Positions 46,661-57,708 of a stretch of 64,000 nt of DNA are shown here, piece by piece (the first letter of the stretch is position 1; each line of letters begins with the position of its first letter). The stretch lies in NCBI RefSeq assembly GCF_918797505.1, contig NC_092797.1, forward strand, positions 34,051,372 through 34,115,371, given 5' to 3'. The notes under the pieces are model-generated. The model had not been told where the DNA came from. It made no database searches and saw only the letters and a program-made list of their open reading frames with translations. A program made the position numbers and the translations under genes. Source of the stretch: Bemisia tabaci (Eukaryota > Arthropoda > Insecta > Hemiptera > Aleyrodidae).

Positions 46661-48030
46661 GTTTTCGATGAAAAAAATAAACAAAATTGGATTTAGTTTA
46701 TAGCAGGTTCTTATAGAAAACACGTTACGACATTTTCGATCTGCCCCAGTTAATTCTTTCGATGTGCTTGAATCACGCGCCTAGGGTGCATTTCCGATAA
46801 CGCATGACTCACCGTTGCGTTTGTAGGTGTTGTGTATGAATGAAGTGACGTCACCTCTGGATGGCGGAAAGTGTATCGTTTTTCACTCGCCTTTCGGATG
46901 AGGTCATCGAGTGTGTGCTCCATTGAGTTCAGCGTTGTGGATTTGTTGTTATATGCTTCCTATTGTACTCGTTTTCACTATCGTGGCTTTGTGCGGTCAG
47001 ATCCGATATTGAATGTGATTTTGTGGCTTGTTTTCTTCTGTACGACTTCAGTGTCGGACAGAGGGGGTGTTTGACCCGTTTAATTTGGTGTTGACCATCG
47101 GCATTAGTGCTTCTTAGAAATTCGGCTTACCATCGTCTTTTTCTTGTCTGAAAACAATAGTCTCCTTTCAACTCTTTATTAGATCCTAGTAGCCAAAATC
47201 TTGATCCAATGAGGAGTATTTCTTCACAGTATCGAATGACGGCGTAATCATTTTTAAAAGTATTCGAATTTTGAAAATCCATTATTAGCAGACTTTTCGT
47301 CTTTTTCAGCGCTTGTGGCATTTTTTTTTTAAATTTCTCTATTCATTTCGTATTTGTATGCCTTTTTTTTATAAGTGTGCAGAAAGTCTGTGAGAAGCCT
47401 TGTAGATAACATTCACATACTAATTGAAACGAAGAGTTGGAAACGTGTTTTTCATCAACAAGGAGTAATGGCTTCAAGTTGCGAAAAAGGAGGAAACGAG
47501 AGAAAGAAGCCGTCGAGAGGAAATGAAAGAAAGGAACGAAGATTCGTGCGTGATTTTCGCACCGCTTTAAATCTTCCGGAAAGCGCAGAAATCTATTAAC
47601 TCCATCAGATGTAATTAATTGTAATCCAGCTTCCGTCAGAGCTATGTCCGGTGGATTCATCTCTTGCTTTCATGTAGGAATGCAGGAAGCCATCTGTTGA
47701 AATTCATCCGCTGGGAGCAAAAAGTATGATACAACAATTTTAACTCCTGTGCCGCTCAAATTGCATAACCCTCCAGTTGAAGGAAAACTCAATTCTAGCC
47801 AGCATTTTCGCCGCACACCTTGATACGCCAAGATACCCTACCATTTTCCGATCTTTTACTTATATTCTCCTTCTTGTATCTCGTTTCTATACATCTTTAT
47901 TTTCTCCTTGTCCTGCTGAGCCTAGATCTGAACGGAACCTTCGCACAAAAACTGAAATACGGGCATAGAGAAGTTTTCCTTCAATTGGGCGGTTATGCAA
48001 TTTGAGCTACCCCTTAGAGCCCCAACAATT

Positions 48031-48660
48031 AATGGGCCTGTTGCATGCAAGAGATATAGCCATGCGAATAGACATTTTAGAGGTTAAATGACACGAAAAT
48101 TACGATGGTCACATTAAAAAAGTCTGAAATACACTCCTTACTGCGCAAGTTGCGTTGTTAGAAACGCGCTTTTTCGAATTTCCCGCGTCTGGGGGCAGTT
48201 TTCTAACGGAAACAATTAACGGCAACTCGCGGCTATTTCCGGTCAACTAAAACTGACAACAACCTAAAAATCGGAGCTCGTGATATCGTGAAATGAAATG
48301 TAGAAGGATTGCATTGGATATTTAAAAGTTGATCGATTTGGTTACCGCATAAAGCGTATATGGACCACTATAAGAGATCACGTTGGGTTTGTAAACAAAC
48401 TGAAGGAAAAAATAACAACAACAACAACAACGATTCGGCATCTTCCGGAAATCACCTAGCCCGCCGTTTGCTCGTTTCCGGTGATTAGAAAACTGCCTCC
48501 AGACGCGGGAAAATTGAAAAAGCGCGTTCCTAACAACGCAAATTGCGCAGTAAGGAGTGTATTTCAGACTTTTTTAATGTGACCATCGTAATTTTCGTGT
48601 CATTTAACCTCTGAAAAGTCTATTCGCGCGGCTGTATCTCTTGCATGCAACAGGCCCATT
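48031..48660. mobile_element. 630-bp foldback, AATGGGCCTGTTGCATGCAA ends
   Basis: Ends AATGGGCCTGTTGCATGCAA / TTGCATGCAACAGGCCCATT, exact inverses. Arms of about 160 bases (TACACTCCTTACTGCGCAAG against GCGCAGTAAGGAGTGTA; CCCGCGTCTGG against CCAGACGCGGG). A central AACAACAAC run lies at about 48412-48430. Confidence 0.88.
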
Positions 48661-49271
48661 GTATCACACGTTATCCTCCTGGTGCGAGAGTTTCAGAAAT
48701 CTGTTTTTGCAACTTCAGGGTTTTCCTCCCATGAGACTCATACTCATAGCAACTAGATGTGATTCTTGTAGATGAGCATTGTTTGCTGTGTTAACTATCT
48801 TTACTACGATCATTTGCGAGAACACTCAGGAAAATCGCGATACGTGCTCATTCATATTTGAATCTCTTGTTCTCTGATTTTTTTTCCAGACGTCTCTTAT
48901 TTATTTTTCCGTCTCCTCTTTTGAAAGCGTTACTCTCTATTGACGGGAAATATTTTCAGCACTTTTTTGTTTTTAAAACGAAAATTGATGAGTACCACAT
49001 TCAGCGAATGTGTCCGGTAAATATGTACAGTAAATTAAATAAGAACTAGCCAAGGGAAAAAAACAGGAAAAAAATAGTTCGAGAGCCGCCTGAGAAAGGT
49101 GTCCCACCTTTGTCAGCTGGTTTTTTCATTGTTTTCCATCAGTTTTCTTTTGCCCATTCTTCTCCTTAAAACAATTTTAACGGCATAGCAAACCGAGGAA
49201 TGGCCCGAGCAACGCTTTTTGTCGGCATGACTTGCCGACGATTCGGCGTCGGAATCCGCCGAAAAACGCGT

Positions 49272-49530
49272 GCATAATCTGCCGTGCTAAAACATCGTAT
49301 GAACATTCGGTTGTTGCCAAATTTCTGCCAGTAAAAACCTAATTTTCTCAGAAATTCATCCATATTTTTCTTAGATTTTTTCACGAACATTTATTCACAA
49401 CAATTCGGCCTGAGGTATCTGAAAATGTCAGAGGAAAATGTTCAGAAATTTTCTCGAAAATGACTGTGTAGGTAGAAGAATTTGGGCGAAGCACGAATGT
49501 TGATACGTCGTTTTTCCTTAGCACGACTGA
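49272..49530. repeat. Diverged copy of the ACTGCCGTGCTAAGG family
   Basis: Left TGCCGTGCTAAAACATCGTA, right CGTCGTTTTTCCTTAGCACG then ACTG. The interior is strongly diverged (extra ATTCGGCCTGAGG). Confidence 0.6.
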
Positions 49531-49760
49531 ACTGCTGAGTAATTCACCGAGTACCCGTTTCGTAATGAGAGCAGAGCCGTGGCATTCGCGAAGTTTTCGA
49601 ATAGCAGCGCAATAATTATTGCCCCATTTCGTTGGATCCTCGATTCCTCGGCGAGCGAATCGCTTTACGATTCTCCGGAGACAGCACTTACGGACGGAAG
49701 ACCTTTAAGTAGTTGACCTTGACGTAAGAATATACGAGAGTACGCGAAACCGCGAGCAGC

Positions 49761-50014
49761 GCTGCCTTGCTAAGGAAGAACGCCGTATGAACACCCGAGA
49801 GTTGCCAAATTCCCTTCGATACAACGTTCATTTTTAAGGGAAGTAATGAATATTTTTCCTTGAGTTTTTCAGGACCTTTAGATAAAATTGCGAACATAAT
49901 GATCTGAAAAATCGGGAGGAAAATATTCATTAGTTTACAAGGAACTCCTCGTTTTATCAAAGAAAATTTGGCAACGCCTGAAGGTTCATACGGCGTTTTT
50001 CCTTAGCACGGCAG
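49761..50014. mobile_element. MITE, ACTGCCGTGCTAAGG family, copy 1
   Basis: Left GCTGCCTTGCTAAGGAAGAA then CGCCGTATGAACA; right GTTCATACGGCGTTTTTCCT then TAGCACGGCAG. About 254 bp, AT-rich interior. Confidence 0.85.
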
Positions 50015-51399
50015 AGCGGCGCGGCGCCTCGTGTCATGTGTGAAAAGTGTTTTGTCAACTGCAGCGGAGGCGGAGAAGGTGGAGCAACCGCCCCCTCCCC
50101 CCTCACCCCTCCATCTCCCCCTCCCCCCGGACACCTTTCTTCTTCTCTACCGTGGTATAGAAAATTAGCGTGCAGCTGTTTTATGGAACTCGCTGTGTAC
50201 ATACTCAGGTATATATGTATGTCTAAGCGCAGTGCCTCAAGGAGTAATGAAGGCCGCAGTGATTTTCTTCCTCAGCTATGACGTCAATTGAAATTTATCG
50301 CGTCTAACTTGTGTTAATAAAGTAGACGAAGCGTGTGTGAAGTAAAGATCGCTCATGAGCTTTTTCCTCATATTCGCTCGTTGATTCGTTGAGAATAATG
50401 GCGAACACTAAGGTTACCATAAACTTTATTGGATCCTAAGTGACTGAAAGTACCATACTAATTGCTATTCTTAGCTATCGGTAATGGCTTTTCACCCCCA
50501 GCAGCTATTGCTTTTGCCTCCCCTAATCCTGACGAGCCGGTATTGGTTGACATTGAGGGCTTTCCTGCTGACAACCAGGAATGCAGAAAGTTCTCTGCTT
50601 TCTCATTTTTCAAATTGGCCTCTCCATTTTCAAAACCCCTTTTTTTCGCAGAAACTTCAAAAATATGACTTTTTTATGGCTCTGTACGTATAAATTGCCG
50701 CGATTTTGCGAAAGACGCGTGATTTTTACCGTTCCTTAATGAAATAAACGTGATATTTACCGCAACTCTTGCAAATAAATGCGATTTTCCCTGCGTTTTA
50801 TCGTGAAAACATCGTTTTCGGGCCTCTGGGGCCTTCATAGTTTCACACGAGACCGATCGCGTGATCGAGAAGTTTTTGCACCCTTGATGTCAATCCTCTG
50901 AGAAGAATATAAAAATCTATCTAGCTAAATGTAAAAAAGTTCCTCTCATTCGGCAAAGAAAGTCTACCGGAACCCGTATGTCCAAATCTGACGCGATCGG
51001 GCTGGATATTAGCGCGGGTTGCTCAGCGTTCGCTTCAGGACACCTTCTCTCCACCGAAAAAATACAAAAAATGTTTCTTTGACGGAAAGTAAGCGAGAAG
51101 TCTCTGGCCCACGTCTCTCAAACTCTAAAGCCGTCTATTTTCATACCGAGGCTTTTTCCCCTCTTGAGTCAGTTGAGTCCCGAAGGTACCTGAGATAGTC
51201 CGTGACAACCCTAAAAATGAAGTTGCGTTAAACAAAGTATGGAAACATCATTTGCGAAAGAACCCTCGATGAAAGATTTACTCCATTTTTGAGCTGTAAC
51301 TTTTTCTGTGCACACGAGGAGCAGTAATCTGTCTGGTGTACTGCTTCTAGTATTTTAAGGCTTGTCTTCAAGTCCTAGAAGTGCCCCAAAAAGTCAGTC

Positions 51400-52255
51400 A
51401 AATTGACCGCGGATATTCGGAATCGCGGATAACCGAGACTGTACTGTAATTCATTTATGCATAAGATATCGTATCAAATAACGCCTCCAAGGGGGGTAGC
51501 AAACGTTTTAAAATTTTAAATTTTCCGGAAATCCTCCGGATTCGCACGTCTGTCCGAGGACATTGACCTTTTCCTTCTGCTTTTTAGAAATTTCCAAAAT
51601 AAGAAAGCCACTCTAATTTACCGCGGATATTCGGAATCGCGGATAATCGAGACAGAACTGTAATTCATTAAGTATAAGATACCGTATGAAGTAACGCCTC
51701 CAAATGGGGTAGCAAACTTATTAAAATTTTAAATTTTCCGGAAATCCTCCGGATTCGCACCTCTGTCCGAGGACATTGACCTTTTCCTTCTGCTTTTTCA
51801 GAATTTTCCAAAATAAAAAATTCACTCTAATTTACCGCGGATATTCGGAATCGCGGATAATTGAGACAGTACTGTAATTCATTTTGCATAACATACGGCA
51901 TCAATTAACGCCTCCAAATGGGGTAGTAAACGTATTAAAATTTTAAATTTTCGGGAAAGCCTCCGAATTTTCACCTATGTCCGATGGTAGCGCCTTTTTC
52001 CTCCTGCTTGTCCAGCATTTCCCAACAACGAAAGTAAATCAAATTGACCGCGGATATTCGGAATCGCGGATAATCGAGACTGCACTGTAATTCATTTTGC
52101 TTCAGGTACCAAATCAATCAACGCCTCGGAGTCCAAATGGAGTAGTAAACGTATTAAAATTTTAAATTTTCCGGAAAGCCTCCGGATTCTCACCTCCATC
52201 CGCGGACATTGACCTTTCCTCCTGTTTGTCCAGAATCTCCTCCTAATAATGTTCA
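51400..52255. repeat. Four-copy tandem satellite, about 214-bp unit
   Basis: The word CCGCGGATATTCGGAATCGC starts at 51407, 51621, 51835 and 52048, spacings of 214, 214 and 213. Each unit also carries CTGTAATTCATT, AACGCCTCCAA, TTAAAATTTTAAATTTTC and CCTCCGGATTCGCACxTCTG. Divergence between copies is modest, mostly single-base changes and small indels. The array runs up to the CpG-rich region beginning near 52240. Confidence 0.9.
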
Positions 52256-52800
52256 GAGGCCCCGGAATCGGGCCGCACGAGAGGTCACTCTCGTTTCGCT
52301 CCGACACCGAGCCGCGGAGTGCCTATCGTGGCAAGTTGCGGGCACAGTTCGTCATTTCTGCTCAATTGTTCCGAGTGACTTGCGTGACGTTGCCCAGGCG
52401 TTTTTTCCAAGTAACCGATGTCTTTCACGCGCGTCTCGCGTCGAGTGAGTTCACCCAGATTTGACGGCCGCCCTGTTGCGCGATCGTCTTCGCCACGGCG
52501 TCGAACCCAGAACCTCCACTCGAATTCTCGTCGACATTTTTTTCCGAAGAAGATGCGTCCTTTCCTGTTTCTCCAGCCGGCGTCTATGTTCCCGGCGATG
52601 CTTTCTCCTCGCGGCACCGGCTGGCGTCGCGGCGCGCGGCGAGACTCTCATCATCGTCGTCGCTGTTTACGCGATCAATGCCAGGCCTTCATATCGACTT
52701 CCCATCATCTCGCGCTATCGGTTTCGCGCGCCAGGGATAAACAGACGCGCGCGTTAGCGGTCGGCGAGGGAGGGCGTTACCAGAAAGGAGGAAATTGGGG
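52240..52800. promoter_or_regulatory. CpG-rich island, possible promoter
   Basis: Dense CG dinucleotides (GGGCCGCACGAGAGG, CGCGCGTCTCGCGTCGAG, GCGTCGCGGCGCGCGGCGAG) directly after the satellite array. Overlapping Arg-rich frames on both strands are a result of CG richness. Could be a promoter or untranslated first exon for a downstream isoform. Confidence 0.3.
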
Positions 52801-53019
52801 AAGAACGTAGGCATGAAGAACGCCAATTCCATTAGGACCCCCGCTGCGCCCCCACCCGCCCACCCTCTCTTATCACGAGTGATAAAATATTGGTCGAACA
52901 TCACCGTTGCTCGGATAAATCGAGTCAGCTGATACCCCCTTTCATTTTTTATCAACCCTAGTCTGATAGATTTAAATTGTCGGACTCCTAACAAATGTCA
53001 GAAGTGGACATACTCGAGA

Positions 53020-53510
53020 TGGGTAGAAGGAGAAAAATAAAGAGGAGAGGGAAAAGAGGAGGAGAGGAAGAAGAAGAGGAAAGGATGATGTAGAGAAGAG
53101 GGAGAAGATGAAGAGAAGAAGAAAGAAAGAATGATGAGACAGAATGGAGAGTAGCTGAAGAAGGGAAACAAGCAGAATGTATTTTTCTTCGTCTTTCTCA
53201 TCCTATTCTCCTCCTTCTTCTCTACGTCCTCTCATTTCTCTGCTTCTGTTCTATTCTCTGCGCCCTCTTCTTATTTTCCTCCTCCTCTTCCTCCTCTTCC
53301 TCCTCTTCCTCCTCTTCTTCCTCTTCTTCCTCTTATTTTCTCTTTCCTCTTCCCCTTCTTCTTCCTCTTCTATATTTGCTTCATTCTCCTCTTTTTTCCT
53401 TTTCTTCCTCTCTTTATACATTCTTATTTCTCCCCTCCTGTTCCATTCCCTTCACCTTTTCCTCCCATCCTCCTCTTCCTCTCCTTTTCCTTCGTCTACC
53501 CCTTGGTCTC
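53020..53510. repeat. Purine tract followed by pyrimidine tract
   Basis: About 53020-53160 is almost all A/G (GGAGAGGAAGAAGAAGAGG); about 53170-53510 is almost all C/T (TCCTCCTCTTCCTCCTCTTC). The two halves are approximate inverse complements in composition. Long Ser/Phe/Leu frames in the second half come from the CT repeat. Confidence 0.85.
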
Positions 53511-53982
53511 CGAATGTCATATACGTCTTCCTCCGACATATTTCAGAAGTCCTCGGCAATTGCACCTTTGAGTTTTTCTGTAAACTACCCTTGAAGGCAT
53601 AACCCTCTCGCTCAGTTTCGTCCAATTATTCGTAGTAAGAGTAAGGTCTCAAAGACCCAAGTCACTCAGGAATAGGGTTAAATACCGGAATCTAGGCACT
53701 CAGTGAAATTGCCCCAACGTCATCATTGGCGTCAGAAAGTTCTAGATCGTTCTTGAGAGGCCAAGGACGAAAAGCTCTTCGCCTCGACCCGTCCCGCTCA
53801 TGTCTTTCATCTTAGCCTCCACCCCATAAACCCACCCCTTCCAAGAACTTCCGCCGTATGATCATCGAAGCTTGGCGAAACATTCAGGTTGGCGAACCGC
53901 GTAGACTACAAAATGACCCTTGAGATGAAAAAAATCAATGCTCTTAGTTTTGATGGAAATCTAAAGAATCTGGTCATGAGAG

Positions 53983-54262
53983 TACACGAAAAAAAAAAAA
54001 GAATTGCTGATTCAGCAATTCAATTGCTAAAAGCAGTGAGTGCAATGTTTCAATGTAGATTTTACAACACAAAAATGCTACTTTAACCACATTGTAAACT
54101 AATTTAACAAAAAAAATGCTACTTTAACCACATTGTAAACTAATTTAACCACGGGGGTGGTTTAAGTAGCATTTTTGTGTTGTGAAATCTACATTAAAAC
54201 ATTGCACTCACTGCTTTTAGCAAGTGAATTGCTGAATCAGCAATTCTTTTTTTTTCCGTGTA
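53983..54262. mobile_element. MITE with TACACG..AAAAAAA ends and internal duplication
   Basis: Left TACACGAAAAAAAAAAAGAA, right TTCTTTTTTTTTCCGTGTA; inner arms GAATTGCTGATTCAGCAATTC and its inverse. A segment of about 34 bases (ATGCTACTTTAACCACATTG...) is present twice in direct order (about 54075 and 54115) and once inverted (about 54160-54175). About 280 bp. Confidence 0.82.
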
Positions 54263-54592
54263 AACTTTGTGTTTTCGTCAGAAATTCCAAATTCAGGGGC
54301 CGAATTTTATCGGTCCTCCAACCGATCATCGATGGATGCTGCACCTCCATGCGAGAGAGCCGACAAAATTCGGCTCGGGGAATTAAAATGAATTCTAGAA
54401 AGCACAGTTGAGGCCTAGGAATTGCCCTCAAGCTACTTCATAGGAATCGCGGTTCGGCTGAAGTCGGACCGAAAAACAACGAAGGAGCGGGCAAAAGCGC
54501 CGTGGGGCACTCTGCATAATAGGTTCTATTGGCCGTGCCCCCCGCCGCGGTGGCTGATCAAGAAGGCACGCTGGCACCGCACCGCACCGGCA

Positions 54593-55325
54593 CACAGTGG
54601 ATCGAGTCGATCGTAGAGGTCGGACAAAATTTGGAAACTTTAAACGCTTATAACTCCGTTCATACACAATTTTGAGGTTCTGAAAGTGGCTCCGTTGGTT
54701 TTCCCGTCAAATTTCCTCTAGGAGCACCCCTTAAAGTTTAAAATGTGACGGAGTAAACATCAAAATTTGCGGTTTTAGTCAAAAATTTCATGTCCGACCT
54801 CTCTTATGGAGATGTTGCATGTGTGAGGAATTTGCGATTCGGCTGTTGATTCGTAGATAAAAGTTCGCGAGAAACACGATGGTGCTACTGGTTATCTGAA
54901 ATCAACTCCCAAGCTCAAGACAGCTCTCAAGTTGAGGCCAAAATGGAGGGGATAGCCCACCCTACCCTGAGAGTCCACGTCCACATCAAGACAAACTCTC
55001 CATGCAAAGATAGGGAGCAAATACATTGACAGGGCTGCCACTTTATTTAAGGACTCCAAAACTGAAAACACGGCAACCCTTCTAATGTATTTGCTCCCTA
55101 TCTTTGCAGGAGAGTTTGTCTTGATGTAGACGTGGACTGTCAGGGTAGGGTGGAATATCCCCTCTATTTTGGCCTCAACTTGAGAGCTTTTTTTGAGCTT
55201 GGGAGTTGATTTCAGAGAAAACCAGTGGCACCATCGTGTTTCTCGCGAACTTTTACGTAAGAAGCAACAGTCAAATCGCAAATTCCTCACACTTGCAACA
55301 TCTCCATTGACTGGATCCACTGTGC
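54593..55325. mobile_element. Second copy of the GTGGATCGAGTC MITE, interrupted
   Basis: Left part 54593-54806 matches the copy at 18721 (CACAGTGGATCGAGTCGATC; AACGCTTATAACTCCGTTCA). The expected right end (TTGACTGGATCCACTGTG) occurs at 55307-55325. Between them sits a 500-bp foldback. Confidence 0.85.
54807..55306. mobile_element. 500-bp foldback nested in another MITE
   Basis: Ends TGGAGATGTTGCATGTGTGA and TTGCAACATCTCCA. Arms of about 230 bases are imperfect inverted copies (for example TAGGGAGCAAATACATTGAC against GTATTTGCTCCCTATC). A short centre lies around 55030-55080. The open frames on both strands are mirror images of the arms. Confidence 0.88.
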
Positions 55326-56314
55326 GGCATGGCACGCGGCGATGGCTTTTGTCGAAGGTCGACCGTGTCTCCGGTTGTTACGCAGTTTGGAAAACGCTCG
55401 AAAAAGTTGCGCTGGATCGCGGCAGTGGCCGAGTCTAGTCTGTCAGAGGCATCGTAAAAGCGGCGGATTAATGGGGAAGATGGCTGGATCGGATAGCCAG
55501 GAGGGCTCCTTAATGGCCGCCATGTTGATGAACTGCCGCGTAACATAATCACGCTCCGGGATGTGCCAAGCTGTTAGCTCACTCTTATTGCCTAATCTTC
55601 CTGTGATTTCTGCGCGCCGAGTTCCGAGCCAGCTGGACTCACGCATAGTGTACCCTCATGAGAAGCTTTGCCCTCCAAGTTTGGTTTCGCTCCGCCGATT
55701 GCCGAGCTTTCGTCGGGTTTGGAGGCCAATTCTGCCGGCCAAACAAAAAATCCTCTTTTCAGGAAAACCAACTCGTATTTATCCTTAATATGCTTTGCGT
55801 AATCAGGGGCTATAGGTGCTGCAACACCCCAGAAATTTGGCTCAGGGGGTCCGGGCAGGACTTCTGTGAGGCCCCCTAACTTGAAAAACCTACCGAAAGG
55901 TGGACCTTTGGTTGGGTGGAGGAGGTCCCACCCGAGAGGAGGGGCCCCAAAAACGTATCAGCATCCCAATAAATTTTGAGCCTGACCGATACTGTGAGCA
56001 ATTGTGGCATACTCCTGTGAACTCAAAGTGACTGATTGAGGCATGATGATAGTCAGGTTTTCTCGTGATCTAGCAGTTTGCGTGGAAGAAAAATGCGAAA
56101 TGTTGAATGAGGTCTCGGTTGTGGTTGCTATGAACGGCAGAATCGGACCGAATTTAGCAGGAAGAAACCGAGCTTTTCTGTTGACCTCTGTCTGCAGAAC
56201 GACGAGGTTTCCTCGTCGATCGCTTCAGAGAACTTCATGAACATGTTGAAGCGGTTGGCTTTGAATTGCTCTACCCCTAGGAAATCTAAGAGAGATTAAC
56301 ATAGGCGTAGCTAG

Positions 56315-56420
56315 GTTATTCCTCTGGGGGGGGGGGGGGGGCTGGTCCTCCACCACCGGGGGGTCTGGGGGGCATAGAATACCCCCAGCTTAGGGGGGGT
56401 TCGGGGCCCCCCGGAATTTT
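56315..56420. repeat. G-rich tract
   Basis: A run of about 18 G (56322-56341), then GGGGGGTCTGGGGGG, AGGGGGGGTT and GGGGCCCCCC within 100 bases. Strong G-quadruplex potential; probably the G-rich end of a repeat. Confidence 0.7.
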
Positions 56421-56469
56421 GTTTGAAATCTTAATGCTATTTGAGCGCATCTCGAGGTTACAATGGACA

Positions 56470-56629
56470 AACGAGGTAGATAATAGACTAACGGCAAACC
56501 ACGAGAGACCTGATAGTTAGTCCACCATTTTCACTCTTAATCCATAGGAACCACCCATTTCAACCAATAGGATAGCTCCACACTTTCCACGCCCTCTTTG
56601 TCTATCAATTTCAATAATCAGCCCGCAGG
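56470..56629. repeat. Half copy of the CTGCxGGCTGATTATTGAAA foldback
   Basis: Only the right arm is present: CCACCCATTTCAACCAATAG ... TTTCAATAATCAGCCCGCAGG. The left arm is absent. Confidence 0.7.
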
Positions 56630-57561
56630 TACCTACCTACATGTCAGTGCGCTCATTTTTTTGGGCCAAAATTCGGGCCCAGACTCCCGTTACGATAGGA
56701 GATACAAAGACTCGTGCGGGCATTCAGACGAATAGGGAATGCGTTGTCGAATATCCGAGGAGATGATTGTAAGCCGGAGCCGCAGGAGAAATAGAGAGTC
56801 GGAAGCGTCAAGTCTGGGGCACAATGCGAACTTGACAGGAATGCCAGCTATTCTCACGTGGCCCGATGCGATGCGCTGCGATGCTGCTCGCCCCGGCCCG
56901 CCGTGTATCAGAAAGTAGGTTGTCTCGCTCTTCTCATCATTTTAAGTCGAGCTTAATTCCGAGCGCCACCGCGGAGATTCCCTCATGAAATGATGGGTTA
57001 TTTCATTAGCTCGCCCCCGATTCCACGCCGGCCTAATTCAATTGCCTTTTCATCGATCCGCGGGAAAGACAGAGGGCGTGAAAAATTGATATTGGTTTCT
57101 CCGGATCGCCCCGATTTCGTGTTTGAATGACCTTCGTGAAGACATCCGTGAAAATTGCAACAATGCAACACGTATCACGATTGAATTAAGTTTATATCCA
57201 ACCCCTCTTTCTGTCGAATTATATAATCGGCTAACCATGCTTGAAACCTGATACTTATCCGAATAAGCATAAGGTTAATTAGACAAATTTTGAAGGAATG
57301 GCCAAGGGCAAGGGCCACTTTACCCTCCTAGCGGCTCCACTGAAACATGGAGTGACTACATGATCGCAACTATTCTGGGGGACCACCAGCTATCTGGAGG
57401 GCGCAGCTAGTCTCCCGGGACCCTCTAGCTGCGTCCATTCTTAATATGTTGGAGCACCTTCAATTTCTTATGATACTGTGCAATACCTCTGGTGTAAAAT
57501 AGTTGCTTCAGACGCCGTGGCACGCTGCGGCGCGGCGGGCAGGCAGAGAGCACGAAACGCG

Positions 57562-57708
57562 CATTGGCGCCTACAAACCTAACCGGGATACTTCACGCAT
57601 TGCGCAATGCATGAAGTATCCCTGTTAGGTTTGTAGGCGCCAGTGCGTCGCCGCGCAATGCGTGAAGTATCCCTGTTAGGTTTGTAGGCGCCAATGCGTC
57701 GCCGCTCC
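57562..57708. repeat. Three copies of a 45-52 base unit, one inverted
   Basis: CATTGGCGCCTACAAACCTA (57562) is inverted relative to two tandem copies containing GAAGTATCCCTGTTAGGTTT then GTAGGCGCC (about 57611 and 57662). The first two can form a near-perfect hairpin. Confidence 0.85.

Noticed and set aside
47375..47599. Charged frame (MASSCEKGGNERKK...) as a nested start exon
   Set aside because: The only usable donor (TTC|GTGCGT) is poor and in phase 0, and an opposite-strand frame covers the same bases.
51400..52255. CRISPR-like regular spacing
   Set aside because: Whole 214-bp units repeat with no unique spacers, and the genome is an insect's; this is a tandem satellite.
52418..52810. 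Arg/Ser-rich frames on both strands
   Set aside because: Expected in CG-dense DNA, overlapping frames on both strands, no homology recognised.
53177..53602. 141-codon Ser/Phe/Leu frame resembling a membrane protein
   Set aside because: Pure product of the CT-rich low-complexity tract.
54892..55335. 147-codon minus-strand frame
   Set aside because: Lies within the inverted arms of the foldback at 54807.
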